This document shows positions 43,764 to 52,321 of a stretch of 55,437 nt of DNA, in pieces. Position numbers and translations under genes: made by a program. The notes beneath the pieces were generated by a model. The model worked only from the letters and a program-made list of their open reading frames with translations. It was not told the origin of the DNA and did not search any database. The number at the start of each line of letters is the position of its first letter. The stretch's first letter is position 1. Source of the DNA: DATLFA01 sp039934635 (GTDB lineage: Bacteria > Actinomycetota > Acidimicrobiia > Acidimicrobiales > WLNW01); NCBI GenBank assembly GCA_039934635.1, contig JBDTLT010000015.1, forward strand, positions 1-55,437, read 5' to 3'.

Positions 43764-44915
43764 GTGAACTATCGCATCATCGACGTCGACACGCATCTGA
43801 CCGAGCCGGCTGACGTGTGGACATCGAGAGTGGCCAAGAAGTTCGCCGACCGGGTGCCGCGGGTCGAACGCATCGACGGCAAGGACATTTGGCTGCTCGA
43901 CGGCGAACGCTTTGGCGCAGTCGGGCCAACCGCACCCGCGGGTTGGGACAAGCCGATGCCCGACATGCCGACCGGCTACAGCGACATCCATCTCGCCGCG
44001 TACGACTCCACGGCGCGGTTGAAGTTGATGGACGAGCGCGGGGTGTGGGCCGAGGTGCTGTACCCCAACGTCGCGGGTTTCGGTGGACAAAAGTTCCTCA
44101 CGCTCAACGATCGTGAGCTCATGTACGAATGCGTGCGCGCCTACAACGATTTCCAGGCCGACTGGTGCTCGGTCGATTCACGCCGCCTCATCCCGACGAT
44201 GGCGACGCCGTTCTGGGATGTCGACGAATGCGTTCGCGAGATCGAGCGCTGCGCGGCCAAGGGTTTTCGCGCCGTCAACTTCACCGGCGAGCCGCAGGTG
44301 TTCGGGTTCCCGTTCCTGGGCGAGTCCTATTGGGACCCGTTCTGGTCCGCGGCGTGCGACCACGGCATGGTGGTGTCGTTCCACATCGGTAGCGGCGAGT
44401 TCAACTGGAACCACAAGCGCGTGGAGAAGCGAGGGTTCACCGAAGAGTACGCGTTGCAGTCGGTGCATCTCTTCCACAAGAACGGTCTGCAGGTGTGCGA
44501 CCTGTTGCTGTCCGGTGTGCTGCCTCGGTTCCCCAAGCTGCGCGTCGTTTCGGTCGAGTCCGGCATCGGTTGGATACCGTTCACCTTCGAGGCGCTCGAC
44601 TACCAGTTCCTCGAGGGCGGTGGCTTCAAGGCGCGTCCCGAGTTCGAGAAGCTGCCCAGCGAGTATTTCGTCGACCAGGTCTACGCGACCTTCTGGTTCG
44701 AGGAGATTGCGCTGCGCGATGTCGGCGGTCGTATCCCGATCACCAACGTGCTCTTCGAGACCGACTTTCCCCATCCCACGTGTCTCTTCGAGAACGTCGA
44801 CGAAAAGATCGCCAGCAGCCTGGCCCATCTCACCGACGACCAGCGCCACCAGTTGCTGTGGGGCAACGCGCAGAAGCTGTACCGCGTGGAGGTACCGACG
44901 CCGTCACTCGTGTGA
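43764..44915 (+). CDS. Amidohydrolase
   Basis: 383 residues. I-I-D7-V-D9-T-H11..E14 is the metal motif and LFETDFPHPTCLF the late Asp strand, similar to genes at 71 and 1276. GTG 43764 follows GGGGGATC. Reads as a single transcription unit or as the first gene of a rightward run that ends at hairpins 44928-44977. The full metal ligand set contrasts with the metal-ligand-less relatives 2 kb away. Confidence 0.88.
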   Translation: MNYRIIDVDTHLTEPADVWTSRVAKKFADRVPRVERIDGKDIWLLDGERFGAVGPTAPAGWDKPMPDMPTGYSDIHLAAYDSTARLKLMDERGVWAEVLYPNVAGFGGQKFLTLNDRELMYECVRAYNDFQADWCSVDSRRLIPTMATPFWDVDECVREIERCAAKGFRAVNFTGEPQVFGFPFLGESYWDPFWSAACDHGMVVSFHIGSGEFNWNHKRVEKRGFTEEYALQSVHLFHKNGLQVCDLLLSGVLPRFPKLRVVSVESGIGWIPFTFEALDYQFLEGGGFKARPEFEKLPSEYFVDQVYATFWFEEIALRDVGGRIPITNVLFETDFPHPTCLFENVDEKIASSLAHLTDDQRHQLLWGNAQKLYRVEVPTPSLV

Positions 44916-44927
44916 CGAATCGCGTCC

Positions 44928-44953
44928 GGGCCCAAAACAGCTTTCTTTGGCCC
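44928..44953 (+). terminator. Hairpin after the amidohydrolase gene
   Basis: GGGCCCAAA pairs with TTTGGCCC with one bulged C and a nine-base loop, starting 13 bp after the stop. A probable terminator with no T run. Confidence 0.4.
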
Positions 44954-44961
44954 ATTGTGCC

Positions 44962-44977
44962 CCGCATTTTCATGCGG
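44962..44977 (+). promoter_or_regulatory. Perfect 6-bp hairpin ahead of the lipoprotein gene
   Basis: CCGCAT-TTTC-ATGCGG ends 14 bp before the GTG start, so it is at or next to the ribosome-binding site of the lipoprotein mRNA. No clear Shine-Dalgarno is seen outside it. It may be a second terminator arm or a translation-control stem. Confidence 0.35.
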
Positions 44978-44991
44978 TAAGACTATCTTTC

Positions 44992-45879
44992 GTGCAAATT
45001 CGATTGCGTTATGTCAGCGCGGCCATGGTGTTTTGTCTACTCGTCGGCTGCGGCTCGTCGAATGCGCCCACCGCGCTCACGCCATCGGACGCGCAAGTTG
45101 CGACCACCGGTTCCGGTAGCCCCCCGACATCGCTCAGCCAATCGGCATTCGGCGCCGCCGCCACCACCCCGTCCGATGGTGCCGCCGCACGGCCTGACCC
45201 GAATGCGACGTTGCCGCCGGGCGCGGCGCTTCCGACCGATCTCGAGTGCGCGGGCCGCGTGGTCAGGACGAAAGAGATCCGGCCGGCAAACACGACCTTC
45301 AACGAGACGCGCGGTCGCCAGAAGGGAATATCCGAGAAGTGGCTCGATCGAGTCACCGGCGACTATTCCGGGACGACCGACGAGATCCTGCAGTGGACCG
45401 CGTGCAAGTGGGGAATCGACGTCGACATCGTGCGGGCCCAAGCGGCCAAGGAAAGCTATTGGAAAATGGGAACCGTGAGTGACTTCAGCGATGACCCAAC
45501 GGTTTGCCCACCCGGTCACCCATTGGGCGCAGACGGCAAGAAAGGTCAATGCCCGGAAAGCGTCGGCATCATCCAAGTCCGGTATCAATACAGCGGTCCT
45601 CCGTCCGGCCTACCGACGTGGCCCGAGGCCGAGAAGTCGACCGCCTACAACCTGGACTTCGCCTACGCGAACTGGCGGAGCTGCTACGAGGGTGACAAGG
45701 CGTGGTTGAACGACGTCGATCGCGGCCAGCAGTACGCCGCCGGAGACGCCTGGGGTTGCGTAGGAGTCTGGTTCAGCGGGCGCTGGTATACGCCGGCGGC
45801 GAAGGAATACATCGCCGCCGTGCAAGACAACGCCAAGTCACGAATCTGGACGACATCGTCATTCATCAACGCGCGCTAG
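44992..45879 (+). CDS. Lipoprotein with SLT/lysozyme-like domain
   Basis: 295 residues. An N-terminal signal ends in the lipobox LVGC (C20). A Thr/Ala/Pro linker (25-80) leads to an SLT-like domain with catalytic Glu E154 in QAAKESYWKMG and the VGIIQVRY strand (like the GLMQ motif). Cysteines at 86, 138, 172, 187 suggest disulfides outside. It likely cuts peptidoglycan or a related glycan. GTG 44992 gives a complete signal peptide. Its last 14 bp overlap a convergent membrane-protein gene. It stands at the edge of the polysaccharide locus. Confidence 0.85.
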   Translation: MQIRLRYVSAAMVFCLLVGCGSSNAPTALTPSDAQVATTGSGSPPTSLSQSAFGAAATTPSDGAAARPDPNATLPPGAALPTDLECAGRVVRTKEIRPANTTFNETRGRQKGISEKWLDRVTGDYSGTTDEILQWTACKWGIDVDIVRAQAAKESYWKMGTVSDFSDDPTVCPPGHPLGADGKKGQCPESVGIIQVRYQYSGPPSGLPTWPEAEKSTAYNLDFAYANWRSCYEGDKAWLNDVDRGQQYAAGDAWGCVGVWFSGRWYTPAAKEYIAAVQDNAKSRIWTTSSFINAR

Positions 45880-46420
45880 CCAGGACACGCGACCACAAGC
45901 GATGCGAGAACGGCACGACGATCGCGACACCCAGACCGGCGAGCTCGATCACGGCGTCCAGTTTCACGCCCTCGACGCGTCGCCGGTAGAGCAGCGCGTC
46001 CACTTGGTGCAACGACACCAGCCGCACACCGGCAAAGACCGCCAGAGCGAGCACTATGAACGCTTCGGGTAGATAGCGCCGGCGACTCGCGGGCATCCAT
46101 CGAGCGGCGACGGCCAACGCGATGACCATCGCGGCGCCGAGCGCCGCGACAACGTTTTCCTGGAAGCGCCGCCGTCGGCTGTACCAACCGCCGGAACGGG
46201 CGCTCCGGCGGCCCGCGTCGGCGAGGAATCCGCCGATGTCGCTCCCGCGGGCGACTGCCATTGTCAGCAGGATCGCGCCGGCGACGAACCAGAACGCGGG
46301 CCACGCGGCCGAATCGACGGTGCGCGACCGGTGTTCTCGTACGCCGGCGACGATCGCCGCTGCTGCAGCGACCAGATACCCGAAGGTCCGCAGACCGTTC
46401 GAGTTCACGAGGGTGATCAC
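45866..46420 (-). CDS. Membrane protein, about five helices, unknown function
   Basis: About 184 residues with hydrophobic segments near 13-28, 39-57, 88-107, 120-138 and 156-172. GTG 46420 is used; GTG 46408 is possible, and the open frame beyond is antisense to the glycosyltransferase gene. It is divergent from the GT4 pair by 81 bp and probably belongs to the polysaccharide locus. No family recognised. Confidence 0.65.
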   Translation of the reverse strand: MITLVNSNGLRTFGYLVAAAAAIVAGVREHRSRTVDSAAWPAFWFVAGAILLTMAVARGSDIGGFLADAGRRSARSGGWYSRRRRFQENVVAALGAAMVIALAVAARWMPASRRRYLPEAFIVLALAVFAGVRLVSLHQVDALLYRRRVEGVKLDAVIELAGLGVAIVVPFSHRLWSRVLASAR

Positions 46421-46501
46421 TCGGTGAGGGTACCGGCCCGGATACGGAGCTATGTCGACGTTTCGCCTCCACCGGGGCGAGGCGCTGCCGATGAAGCTGT
46501 C

Positions 46502-47623
46502 ATGGAGCCGGCCCGACCGCCGCATGTGGGTTTCGTGCTCGAGCAAAGCCTCGGCCACGTCACACACGCGGACAACTTGCGATCGACCATCTCGTCGAAC
46601 CCGACAATCCGGGCCACGTGGTGCCCGGTCGAATTCGGCGTCGATGGCGTGGCCGCGCGAGTGCCCGGCTATGGGACCAACTGGACTGTCCGGTCCGGTA
46701 TTCGGGCCCGGCAACTCGTGCGGCGTGCGCATCACGACGATCCGCTGGATGCGCTGTTCGTCCACACTCAGGTGCCCGCGGTGCTCTTGGGCCGCTGGAT
46801 GCGGCGCATCCCCACCGTGGTCTCGCTCGACGCGACCCCGTTGCAGTACGACGTACTCGGTGCTGCGTACAACCACGGCATCGGCAATGCGCAGGTCGAA
46901 CGGGCAAAGCACGCCCTGAACGCACGGTGCTTCCGCTCGGCGCGACGGCTCGTCACATGGTCGTCGTGGGCGAAGGCCGGCCTCGTCACCGGGTACGGGG
47001 TCGATCCGGACCGGGTCCAGGTGATCCCGCCGGGCATCTGGTGTGATCGCTGGGTAACGCCCCCCTCCGGTGCGCCGCCCCGCGGTTCGGACGATGTGAC
47101 GCGGATCCTTTTCGTGGGTGCCGACTTCGCCCGCAAGGGCGGCGACATCTTGCTCACCGCGTTCGAACAATTGCGCGCCGAGCACCGCCAGGGCGTCGAG
47201 TTGCACCTGGTCACCAAGTCGGAGGTGCCGGAAGGGCCGGGCGTGTACCGGTACGGCGACATGGCGCCGAACAGCGCGGAACTCAAGGCGCTCTACCACC
47301 GTTGTGACATCTTCTGCCTTCCGACTCGCGCCGACGCCCTTGGATTGGTGTTGGTGGAAGCCAGTGCGGCCGGCCTGCCGGTGGTTTCGACGGCCGTCGG
47401 GGCGATCGCCGAGATCGTCAAGGACGGCAAGACCGGCCTCATGGTGCCCCCCGACGACGTCGCGGCGCTGGTGCATGCGCTGTCCGTGCTGATCGCCGAC
47501 CCGGTACGGCGCCAAAAACTGGGCGACGCGGCCCGTGCCCTCGTCCTCGACAGCTACGACGCCGCCAAGAACTCGTCCGAGATCGTGGACCTGATGATCG
47601 ACGTCGCCGGCGGGCGGACATGA
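46502..47623 (+). CDS. Glycosyltransferase family 4
   Basis: 373 residues, two Rossmann domains (GT-B fold). The nucleotide-sugar site is the C-terminal ADALGLVLVEASAAGLPVVST (EX7E), with TRILFVGADFARKGGD as the linker strand and PPGIW before it. It transfers a sugar from a nucleotide donor to a growing glycan. The start ATG 46502 precedes the first strand VGFVLEQ. The gene overlaps the next one by four bases (ATGA). Confidence 0.87.
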   Translation: MEPARPPHVGFVLEQSLGHVTHADNLRSTISSNPTIRATWCPVEFGVDGVAARVPGYGTNWTVRSGIRARQLVRRAHHDDPLDALFVHTQVPAVLLGRWMRRIPTVVSLDATPLQYDVLGAAYNHGIGNAQVERAKHALNARCFRSARRLVTWSSWAKAGLVTGYGVDPDRVQVIPPGIWCDRWVTPPSGAPPRGSDDVTRILFVGADFARKGGDILLTAFEQLRAEHRQGVELHLVTKSEVPEGPGVYRYGDMAPNSAELKALYHRCDIFCLPTRADALGLVLVEASAAGLPVVSTAVGAIAEIVKDGKTGLMVPPDDVAALVHALSVLIADPVRRQKLGDAARALVLDSYDAAKNSSEIVDLMIDVAGGRT

Positions 47624-48672
47624 GCACACGCGTCCTGTTGACCGTGTCGGGCGTGATTCCCGACGATGTGGAGGCCCAGGTCGCGGCCGGTGTGCGACCG
47701 CGACCGGACTATCGCGTATTGGCGAGCGAGTTCGGGGCGGAACTGCTCGACTTCGCCGGCGCCCGCCGCCGCAGCGGTCGACTCGGACACCTCATCGAGC
47801 GCGTCGGCGGAGCCAAGGCGTTGCTCGCCTGGGCCACCTTCCGATCACGGCGGGCCTACGACGTGGTGGTCACCGACGGCGAGCAGATCGGGCTGCCGTT
47901 TGCCGCGCTGTGTCGTGTCGCTGGCCGTCGTGGCACTAGGCATTTTATGATTGTCCATGTCCTTTCCGTGCGTAAGAAGACCACTCCATGGAGACTGTTC
48001 CGTTTGGGCCGTTATGTGGACAAATTGATCGTTTACGCGTCAGCCCAGCGACGGTTCGCCATCGAGCAACTGGGCGTGGCGCCCGACCGCGTGGTGCTGA
48101 CCCCGTTCATGGTCGACACGCGCTTCTTCGCGCCCGTGGCAACGGACCCGCCGACACGCCGCAAGATCTGTTCGGTCGGCTTGGAGCGGCGCGACTTTCA
48201 CACGCTTTGCGATGCCGTCGACGGGCTCGACGTCGAGGTCGTGCTGGCGGTCGGCAGCAATTGGTCGACCCAGCCCGATCGCATCACCGGAAGCCCGTTG
48301 CCGTCGAATGTCAGTGTCTGCACGCTCGACTTCGTCGCGCTTCGTGCGCTGTACGCCGAGTGTCGCTTCGTCGTGATGCCACTGCACGAGATCGACTTCC
48401 AGGCCGGTGTCACGACCATCCTCGAAGCGATGGCCATGGGCAAGGCGGTGGTGTGCTCGGCCACGACCGGACAGACCGATGTGATCGTCGACGAGCAGAC
48501 GGGGCTGTACGTACCTCCCGGTGATGCGGCCGCGCTGCGGGCAGCGATCGAGCGCCTACTCGACGACCCCGACTACGCCGCCGAACTCGGCCGGGCCGCC
48601 CGCGCCGACGCCGAACAGCGCTTCGACATCGTCGTCTACGCCAAAGGTCTCGCAGCAGAGGTGCTCGCCTGA
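47620..48672 (+). CDS. Glycosyltransferase family 4-like
   Basis: 350 residues, GT-B fold. The acceptor half starts with VLLTVSGVIPDD, and the donor half ends with FQAGVTTILEAMAMGKAVVCSATTGQTDVI, an E-x7-E-like region. It is coupled at both ends: ATGA with the GT4 before, and TGATG with the GT2 after. It probably adds a later sugar in the same glycan. Donor and linkage are not predictable. Confidence 0.85.
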   Translation: MSTRVLLTVSGVIPDDVEAQVAAGVRPRPDYRVLASEFGAELLDFAGARRRSGRLGHLIERVGGAKALLAWATFRSRRAYDVVVTDGEQIGLPFAALCRVAGRRGTRHFMIVHVLSVRKKTTPWRLFRLGRYVDKLIVYASAQRRFAIEQLGVAPDRVVLTPFMVDTRFFAPVATDPPTRRKICSVGLERRDFHTLCDAVDGLDVEVVLAVGSNWSTQPDRITGSPLPSNVSVCTLDFVALRALYAECRFVVMPLHEIDFQAGVTTILEAMAMGKAVVCSATTGQTDVIVDEQTGLYVPPGDAAALRAAIERLLDDPDYAAELGRAARADAEQRFDIVVYAKGLAAEVLA

Positions 48673-49949
48673 TGGGCCGCCCCCACGCATCATTCGCCGC
48701 GAAGGTGCTGCTCGTCCCGCAAGCCGCGCTCGCGGCTGTTTCGGGCTATCAGCTCGTGCTCACCGCCGTCGCCGGGCGCCGCCACTCACGGGGGCACGAC
48801 CGCACGCCCCTGCTCGACCGCCCGCAGCACCGCTTTCTCATAGTCGTGCCCGCCCACGATGAAGAGCGGCTCATCGCGTCGACGGTCGCCAGCATGCGCC
48901 GTCTCGACTATCCCGAAGACCTCGTCCGCATCCATGTCATCGCCGACAACTGCTCTGACGCCACCGCCGAAATCGCGCGCGCCGCGGGTGCCGAAGTACA
49001 CGAGCGCGTTGCGCCCGACAAGCGGGGCAAGGGTCCCGCGTTGCAGTGGTTGTTGCAGCGACTCTGGACGCGCGGCGATCCGCACGATGCCGTCGTCATC
49101 GTCGACGCCGACTCGACGCTGAGCACCAACTTCCTTCGTGTGATGGATGCGAAGTTGGCCGAGGGGCACCGGGTCGTGCAGGCGTACTACGCGGTTCGCG
49201 ATCCCGGCACCTCGTGGAACGTGGGCCTGCGCTATGCGGGGTTCGCCGTACGCCACTACTTGCGACCGCTGGCGCGCACCGCGCTCGGTGGTTCGTGCGG
49301 CCTCTACGGCAACGGCATGGCGTTTCGCGGTGATGTGCTCCGTGATCGGGCATGGACCGCGCACCTCACCGAGGACATGGAGCTCCAACTCGAACTGCTC
49401 CTTGCCGGCATACCCGTCGCCTTCGCCCCCGACGCCGTCGTCGAGGCCGAGATGCCGGCCACGCTGGCGGGTGCGCGCTCACAGCAACAGCGTTGGGAGC
49501 AGGGCCGCCTCGATCTCGCGCGGCGCTACCTGCCCGCGCTGCTGCGTGCACCGCGCGTCCGGCGCCGGCACCAACGCGTGGCGCAACTCGACGCCGCCAT
49601 CGATCAAGTGACTCCGCCGTTCTCTGTCGTTGTCGCCGCGACGCTGGCCACTGGCATCGCGGGGGTGGCGCTGGCGACGGTTCGGCCCTCGCCCGCGGCG
49701 CGACGCACCGTGGCCCTCGCCGCCGGTATCGCCGCGGCTCAGGCGATCTACCTCTTCGCCGGGCTCCGCCTCGTACATGCGCCGCGCGCGGTGTATCGGT
49801 CGCTGCTGCGCGCGCCGGTGCTCGTCGTGTGGAAGGTGGTGCTGTGGCTTCAGGCGATCGTCCGGCCGGCGCCGAGCACGTGGGTGCGAACAGCGCGCAA
49901 TGAGGAGCCCAATCAACCTGAGGGGACGTCGTGCGTTCGCTCGTCTTAG
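48672..49949 (+). CDS. Membrane-associated GT2 glycosyltransferase
   Basis: 425 residues. GT2 core: VVPAHDEE, DNCSDAT, V-D-A-D-S-T (DxD) and TEDMELQLEL, then QQQRWEQGR, the Q-x-x-R-W motif of processive enzymes such as cellulose or hyaluronan synthases. One N-terminal helix (about 10-30) and two or three C-terminal ones (about 317-340, 347-365, 380-400) anchor it. It may polymerise or add beta-linked sugars at the membrane. The end overlaps the next gene by 19 bp. Confidence 0.86.
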   Translation: MGRPHASFAAKVLLVPQAALAAVSGYQLVLTAVAGRRHSRGHDRTPLLDRPQHRFLIVVPAHDEERLIASTVASMRRLDYPEDLVRIHVIADNCSDATAEIARAAGAEVHERVAPDKRGKGPALQWLLQRLWTRGDPHDAVVIVDADSTLSTNFLRVMDAKLAEGHRVVQAYYAVRDPGTSWNVGLRYAGFAVRHYLRPLARTALGGSCGLYGNGMAFRGDVLRDRAWTAHLTEDMELQLELLLAGIPVAFAPDAVVEAEMPATLAGARSQQQRWEQGRLDLARRYLPALLRAPRVRRRHQRVAQLDAAIDQVTPPFSVVVAATLATGIAGVALATVRPSPAARRTVALAAGIAAAQAIYLFAGLRLVHAPRAVYRSLLRAPVLVVWKVVLWLQAIVRPAPSTWVRTARNEEPNQPEGTSCVRSS

Positions 49950-51049
49950 TCGCCGGGATACCGATCGACGACGTGACGATGGCGGAGGCCGTCGACCGCG
50001 TCGCGATGTTCGTCGAAGAAGGCCGCTTCAGTGGCCGCAATCACCAGATCGCAACGGTGAACGTCGACTTCGTGGTCACTGGATGCGGCGACCCGGAACT
50101 GGGTTCCATTCTGCAGAGGGCCGACCTCACGATTCCCGACGGGATGCCCGTCGTGTGGGCGTCGAAGCTCTTCGGCCGGCCGGTGCGAGAGCGCGTCGCC
50201 GGCGCGGACCTCGTGCCCGAACTCGCGGCCCTGTCGGCACAGCATGACTATTCGATGATGCTCTTCGGCAGCGCTCCCGGAGTCGCCGAATCGGTCGCCG
50301 CGACGCTCGCGGCGCGCCACCCGGGCCTGCGGATCGTTGGCTATGGCGGTCCGATGTTCGATCGGGGCAACGAGATCGACGACGAGGTGCTCGACGTCGT
50401 CCGCACCGCCGCCCCCGACATCTTGTGCGTCGCGCTGGGTCATCCGAAGCAGGAGTATTGGATCGACGCCTACCGCGACAAGCTCGACGTGCCCGTGCTC
50501 ATCGGCGTCGGCGGCAGTCTCGACTTCATCGCCGGTACCAAGTCGCGGGCGCCGGTGTGGATTCGCGAGATCGGCCTCGAATGGCTGCATCGACTCGCCA
50601 CCGAGCCCCGGCGGCTCGCCAAGCGTTATGCCCGCGGCTTCGTTCGGTTCGCGCCGCTCGTGTTCCGACAGTTCCGTGCAATGGGGATCCGGGCCAACGC
50701 GTGGGCGGCTCCCGCAGTCGAGCGCGTCGGTGACGCAGTCGTCGTGCGGCCCACCGGCGGACTCGATATTTGGGCGAGCGTCGACGCGTTCGATCGGGGC
50801 GGCGCGTTCGTCGTGGGCACTCGCGTCGTCGTGGATATGAGCCGAATCGGTCGGCTCGACCAGGTCACAGCGGCGTCGCTCGTCGCCCTCGACTATGAGC
50901 TTCGACACGCCGGCAGCTTGCTGGTGCTCGCCGCCATGCCGGCGTCGTCGGCGCGGCAGTTGGGTCGTCTCCAACTGGACAAGGTTTTCACAACGGTGCC
51001 GGCCCTCGCATCCGCCCTCGAACCGAGTCGTTTCCCCGTGAATCGGTGA
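49931..51049 (+). CDS. WecG/TagA/CpsF glycosyltransferase fused to a STAS-like domain
   Basis: 372 residues. Residues 1-250 are a GT26 enzyme: N44-V-D46 region, IPDGMPVVW (68-76), RVAGADL, GHPKQEYW (170-177), GVGGSLDFIAG and RAPVWIREIGLEWLHRLATEPRR. It links a sugar such as ManNAc to a lipid-bound carrier. Residues about 262-365 form an extra domain with VVRPTGGLDI, VVVDMSRIG and LVALDYELRHAGSLLVLAA, matching a STAS (anti-sigma-factor antagonist) fold. The usual phosphorylatable Ser position appears to be Ala. GT26 enzymes normally stop near 250. GTG 49931 follows AGGGGAC. Confidence 0.85.
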   Translation: MRSLVLVAGIPIDDVTMAEAVDRVAMFVEEGRFSGRNHQIATVNVDFVVTGCGDPELGSILQRADLTIPDGMPVVWASKLFGRPVRERVAGADLVPELAALSAQHDYSMMLFGSAPGVAESVAATLAARHPGLRIVGYGGPMFDRGNEIDDEVLDVVRTAAPDILCVALGHPKQEYWIDAYRDKLDVPVLIGVGGSLDFIAGTKSRAPVWIREIGLEWLHRLATEPRRLAKRYARGFVRFAPLVFRQFRAMGIRANAWAAPAVERVGDAVVVRPTGGLDIWASVDAFDRGGAFVVGTRVVVDMSRIGRLDQVTAASLVALDYELRHAGSLLVLAAMPASSARQLGRLQLDKVFTTVPALASALEPSRFPVNR

Positions 51050-51220
51050 CCGGGTGAGGCGAATGAATACCGCGTTAATTTGCCGTTCCAAATACAACCG
51101 CAAGGGCTGAGGCGCCTAGTAATGGGGCGAAGTACCGAGCTATCATCTATAGAAATCTCTCACGGTTCGGCTCATGCGTGCCGACGGAAGAATCGAACCG
51201 CCCCCGTCGAGTGAGGTCCT
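51050..51220 (+). promoter_or_regulatory. AT-richer leader of the wzz-cpsD-wzy genes
   Basis: A 171-bp gap, clearly less GC-rich than its surroundings. TATCAT (51140-51145) is a reasonable -10, with only a poor -35 at 51116. Downstream, CGGTTCG (51162-51168) pairs with CGAACCG (51194-51200), with a nested CGGC/GCCG stem, giving a structured leader. GTGAGGT is the ribosome site for GTG 51221. No known riboswitch class recognised. Confidence 0.4.
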
Positions 51221-52321
51221 GTGTCCCGTTCATTCGCGCTCCGACTACTGGAGACATTCTTTCGCCGCTGGTGGCTTTGTCTACTTCCGGTCGTACTGCT
51301 CAGCGGTGTGGGAGTCGCGTCTGCTGCCTCGGCCAAGAGCAACTACTTTTCTCACGGCGTCCTGTACGTCGAGAGCCAGACGCTCCTCAGCAAGCTCACG
51401 GGTACGGGCAGCGCTTCGAACAATACGTACCTCACTCCCGCGCAGGACGCGGATGCCCGGCTGAGCAGCTTGATCGGAACCGACGAGTTCATTCACTCGG
51501 TCATCGATCGGTCGGGGCTCACGGATGCGGTGAACAGTGGGCTCGTGACGGTCGATCAGGTTCGCGCCTCGATCGCTACCTCACCGTCGAGTGCGAACAC
51601 CCTGCGGATTACGGGTTCGAGCCTCGACCCGCAAGTCGCCTTCGCTGTTGCGAAGGCAACGATCGACAGCTTCATCCAATGGGTGATCGACGCCAGCTTG
51701 AGCGACAGCGCGACAGCCGAGAAGTTCCTCACCGAACTCGCGGAGACATATAAGACTGATCGGGACACGACGAGGGCTGCTCTCGACAACTACATCACTC
51801 TTCACCCGGAGCCCGTTATCGGACTGCGGAAACAGACCGAACAGATCGAAATCGATCGGCTCAATGCCGATTTCACATCCGCCAACTCCCGCTACACCAG
51901 CACCTTGTCGAAGGCCGAAGATGCTCGTCTGGAAAGCGCGCAAACCCGCAGCAACGTAGAGGGGCGGCTGCGACGGGTCGACACGCCCAAGATTCCAACG
52001 GTGTCGAGCTTTTCGAAAATGAAGCTCATCGTCCAGGTCGCCATGTTCGTGTTCCTGGGCCTCGTCCTCAGCGCCCTCGCGGTGTTCGTCGGCACCATCA
52101 CCGACAAGACGTTGCGCAGCGCCGAAGAGGTTCGTAACCGACTCGCCGTCCCTCTGTTGGCGGTCGTTCCGGAAAGCCGTGGTTCTGTGGCTCAGCGCCA
52201 AAAGACCGATCTGAAGGCCGAGGCAGCCGCGACGAAGGGGAGGCGCCGACGCGCCAAGGGGGACCAACCGAAGAATTTCGAGGACGTACGGCAACTCGAG
52301 GCTCAACATGCGAATCGCTAG
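51221..52321 (+). CDS. Wzz-like chain-length / polysaccharide copolymerase
   Basis: 366 residues. Helices at about 18-37 and 270-292 flank an extracytoplasmic domain of mostly helical, low-complexity character. The second helix follows a P-K-I-P motif (VDTPKIPTVSS), typical of polysaccharide copolymerases. The C-terminal 75 residues are cytoplasmic and Lys/Arg-rich (GRRRRAKG). It sets chain length and docks with the ATPase encoded next, with which it overlaps by 14 bp. Confidence 0.86.
   Translation: MSRSFALRLLETFFRRWWLCLLPVVLLSGVGVASAASAKSNYFSHGVLYVESQTLLSKLTGTGSASNNTYLTPAQDADARLSSLIGTDEFIHSVIDRSGLTDAVNSGLVTVDQVRASIATSPSSANTLRITGSSLDPQVAFAVAKATIDSFIQWVIDASLSDSATAEKFLTELAETYKTDRDTTRAALDNYITLHPEPVIGLRKQTEQIEIDRLNADFTSANSRYTSTLSKAEDARLESAQTRSNVEGRLRRVDTPKIPTVSSFSKMKLIVQVAMFVFLGLVLSALAVFVGTITDKTLRSAEEVRNRLAVPLLAVVPESRGSVAQRQKTDLKAEAAATKGRRRRAKGDQPKNFEDVRQLEAQHANR

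Noticed and set aside
49946..51103. Minus-strand open frame of 385 residues
   Set aside because: Antisense to the WecG-STAS gene; no motifs.
51050..51220. Cyclic-di-GMP or cyclic-di-AMP riboswitch
   Set aside because: I see inverted repeats but none of the core motifs of those classes.
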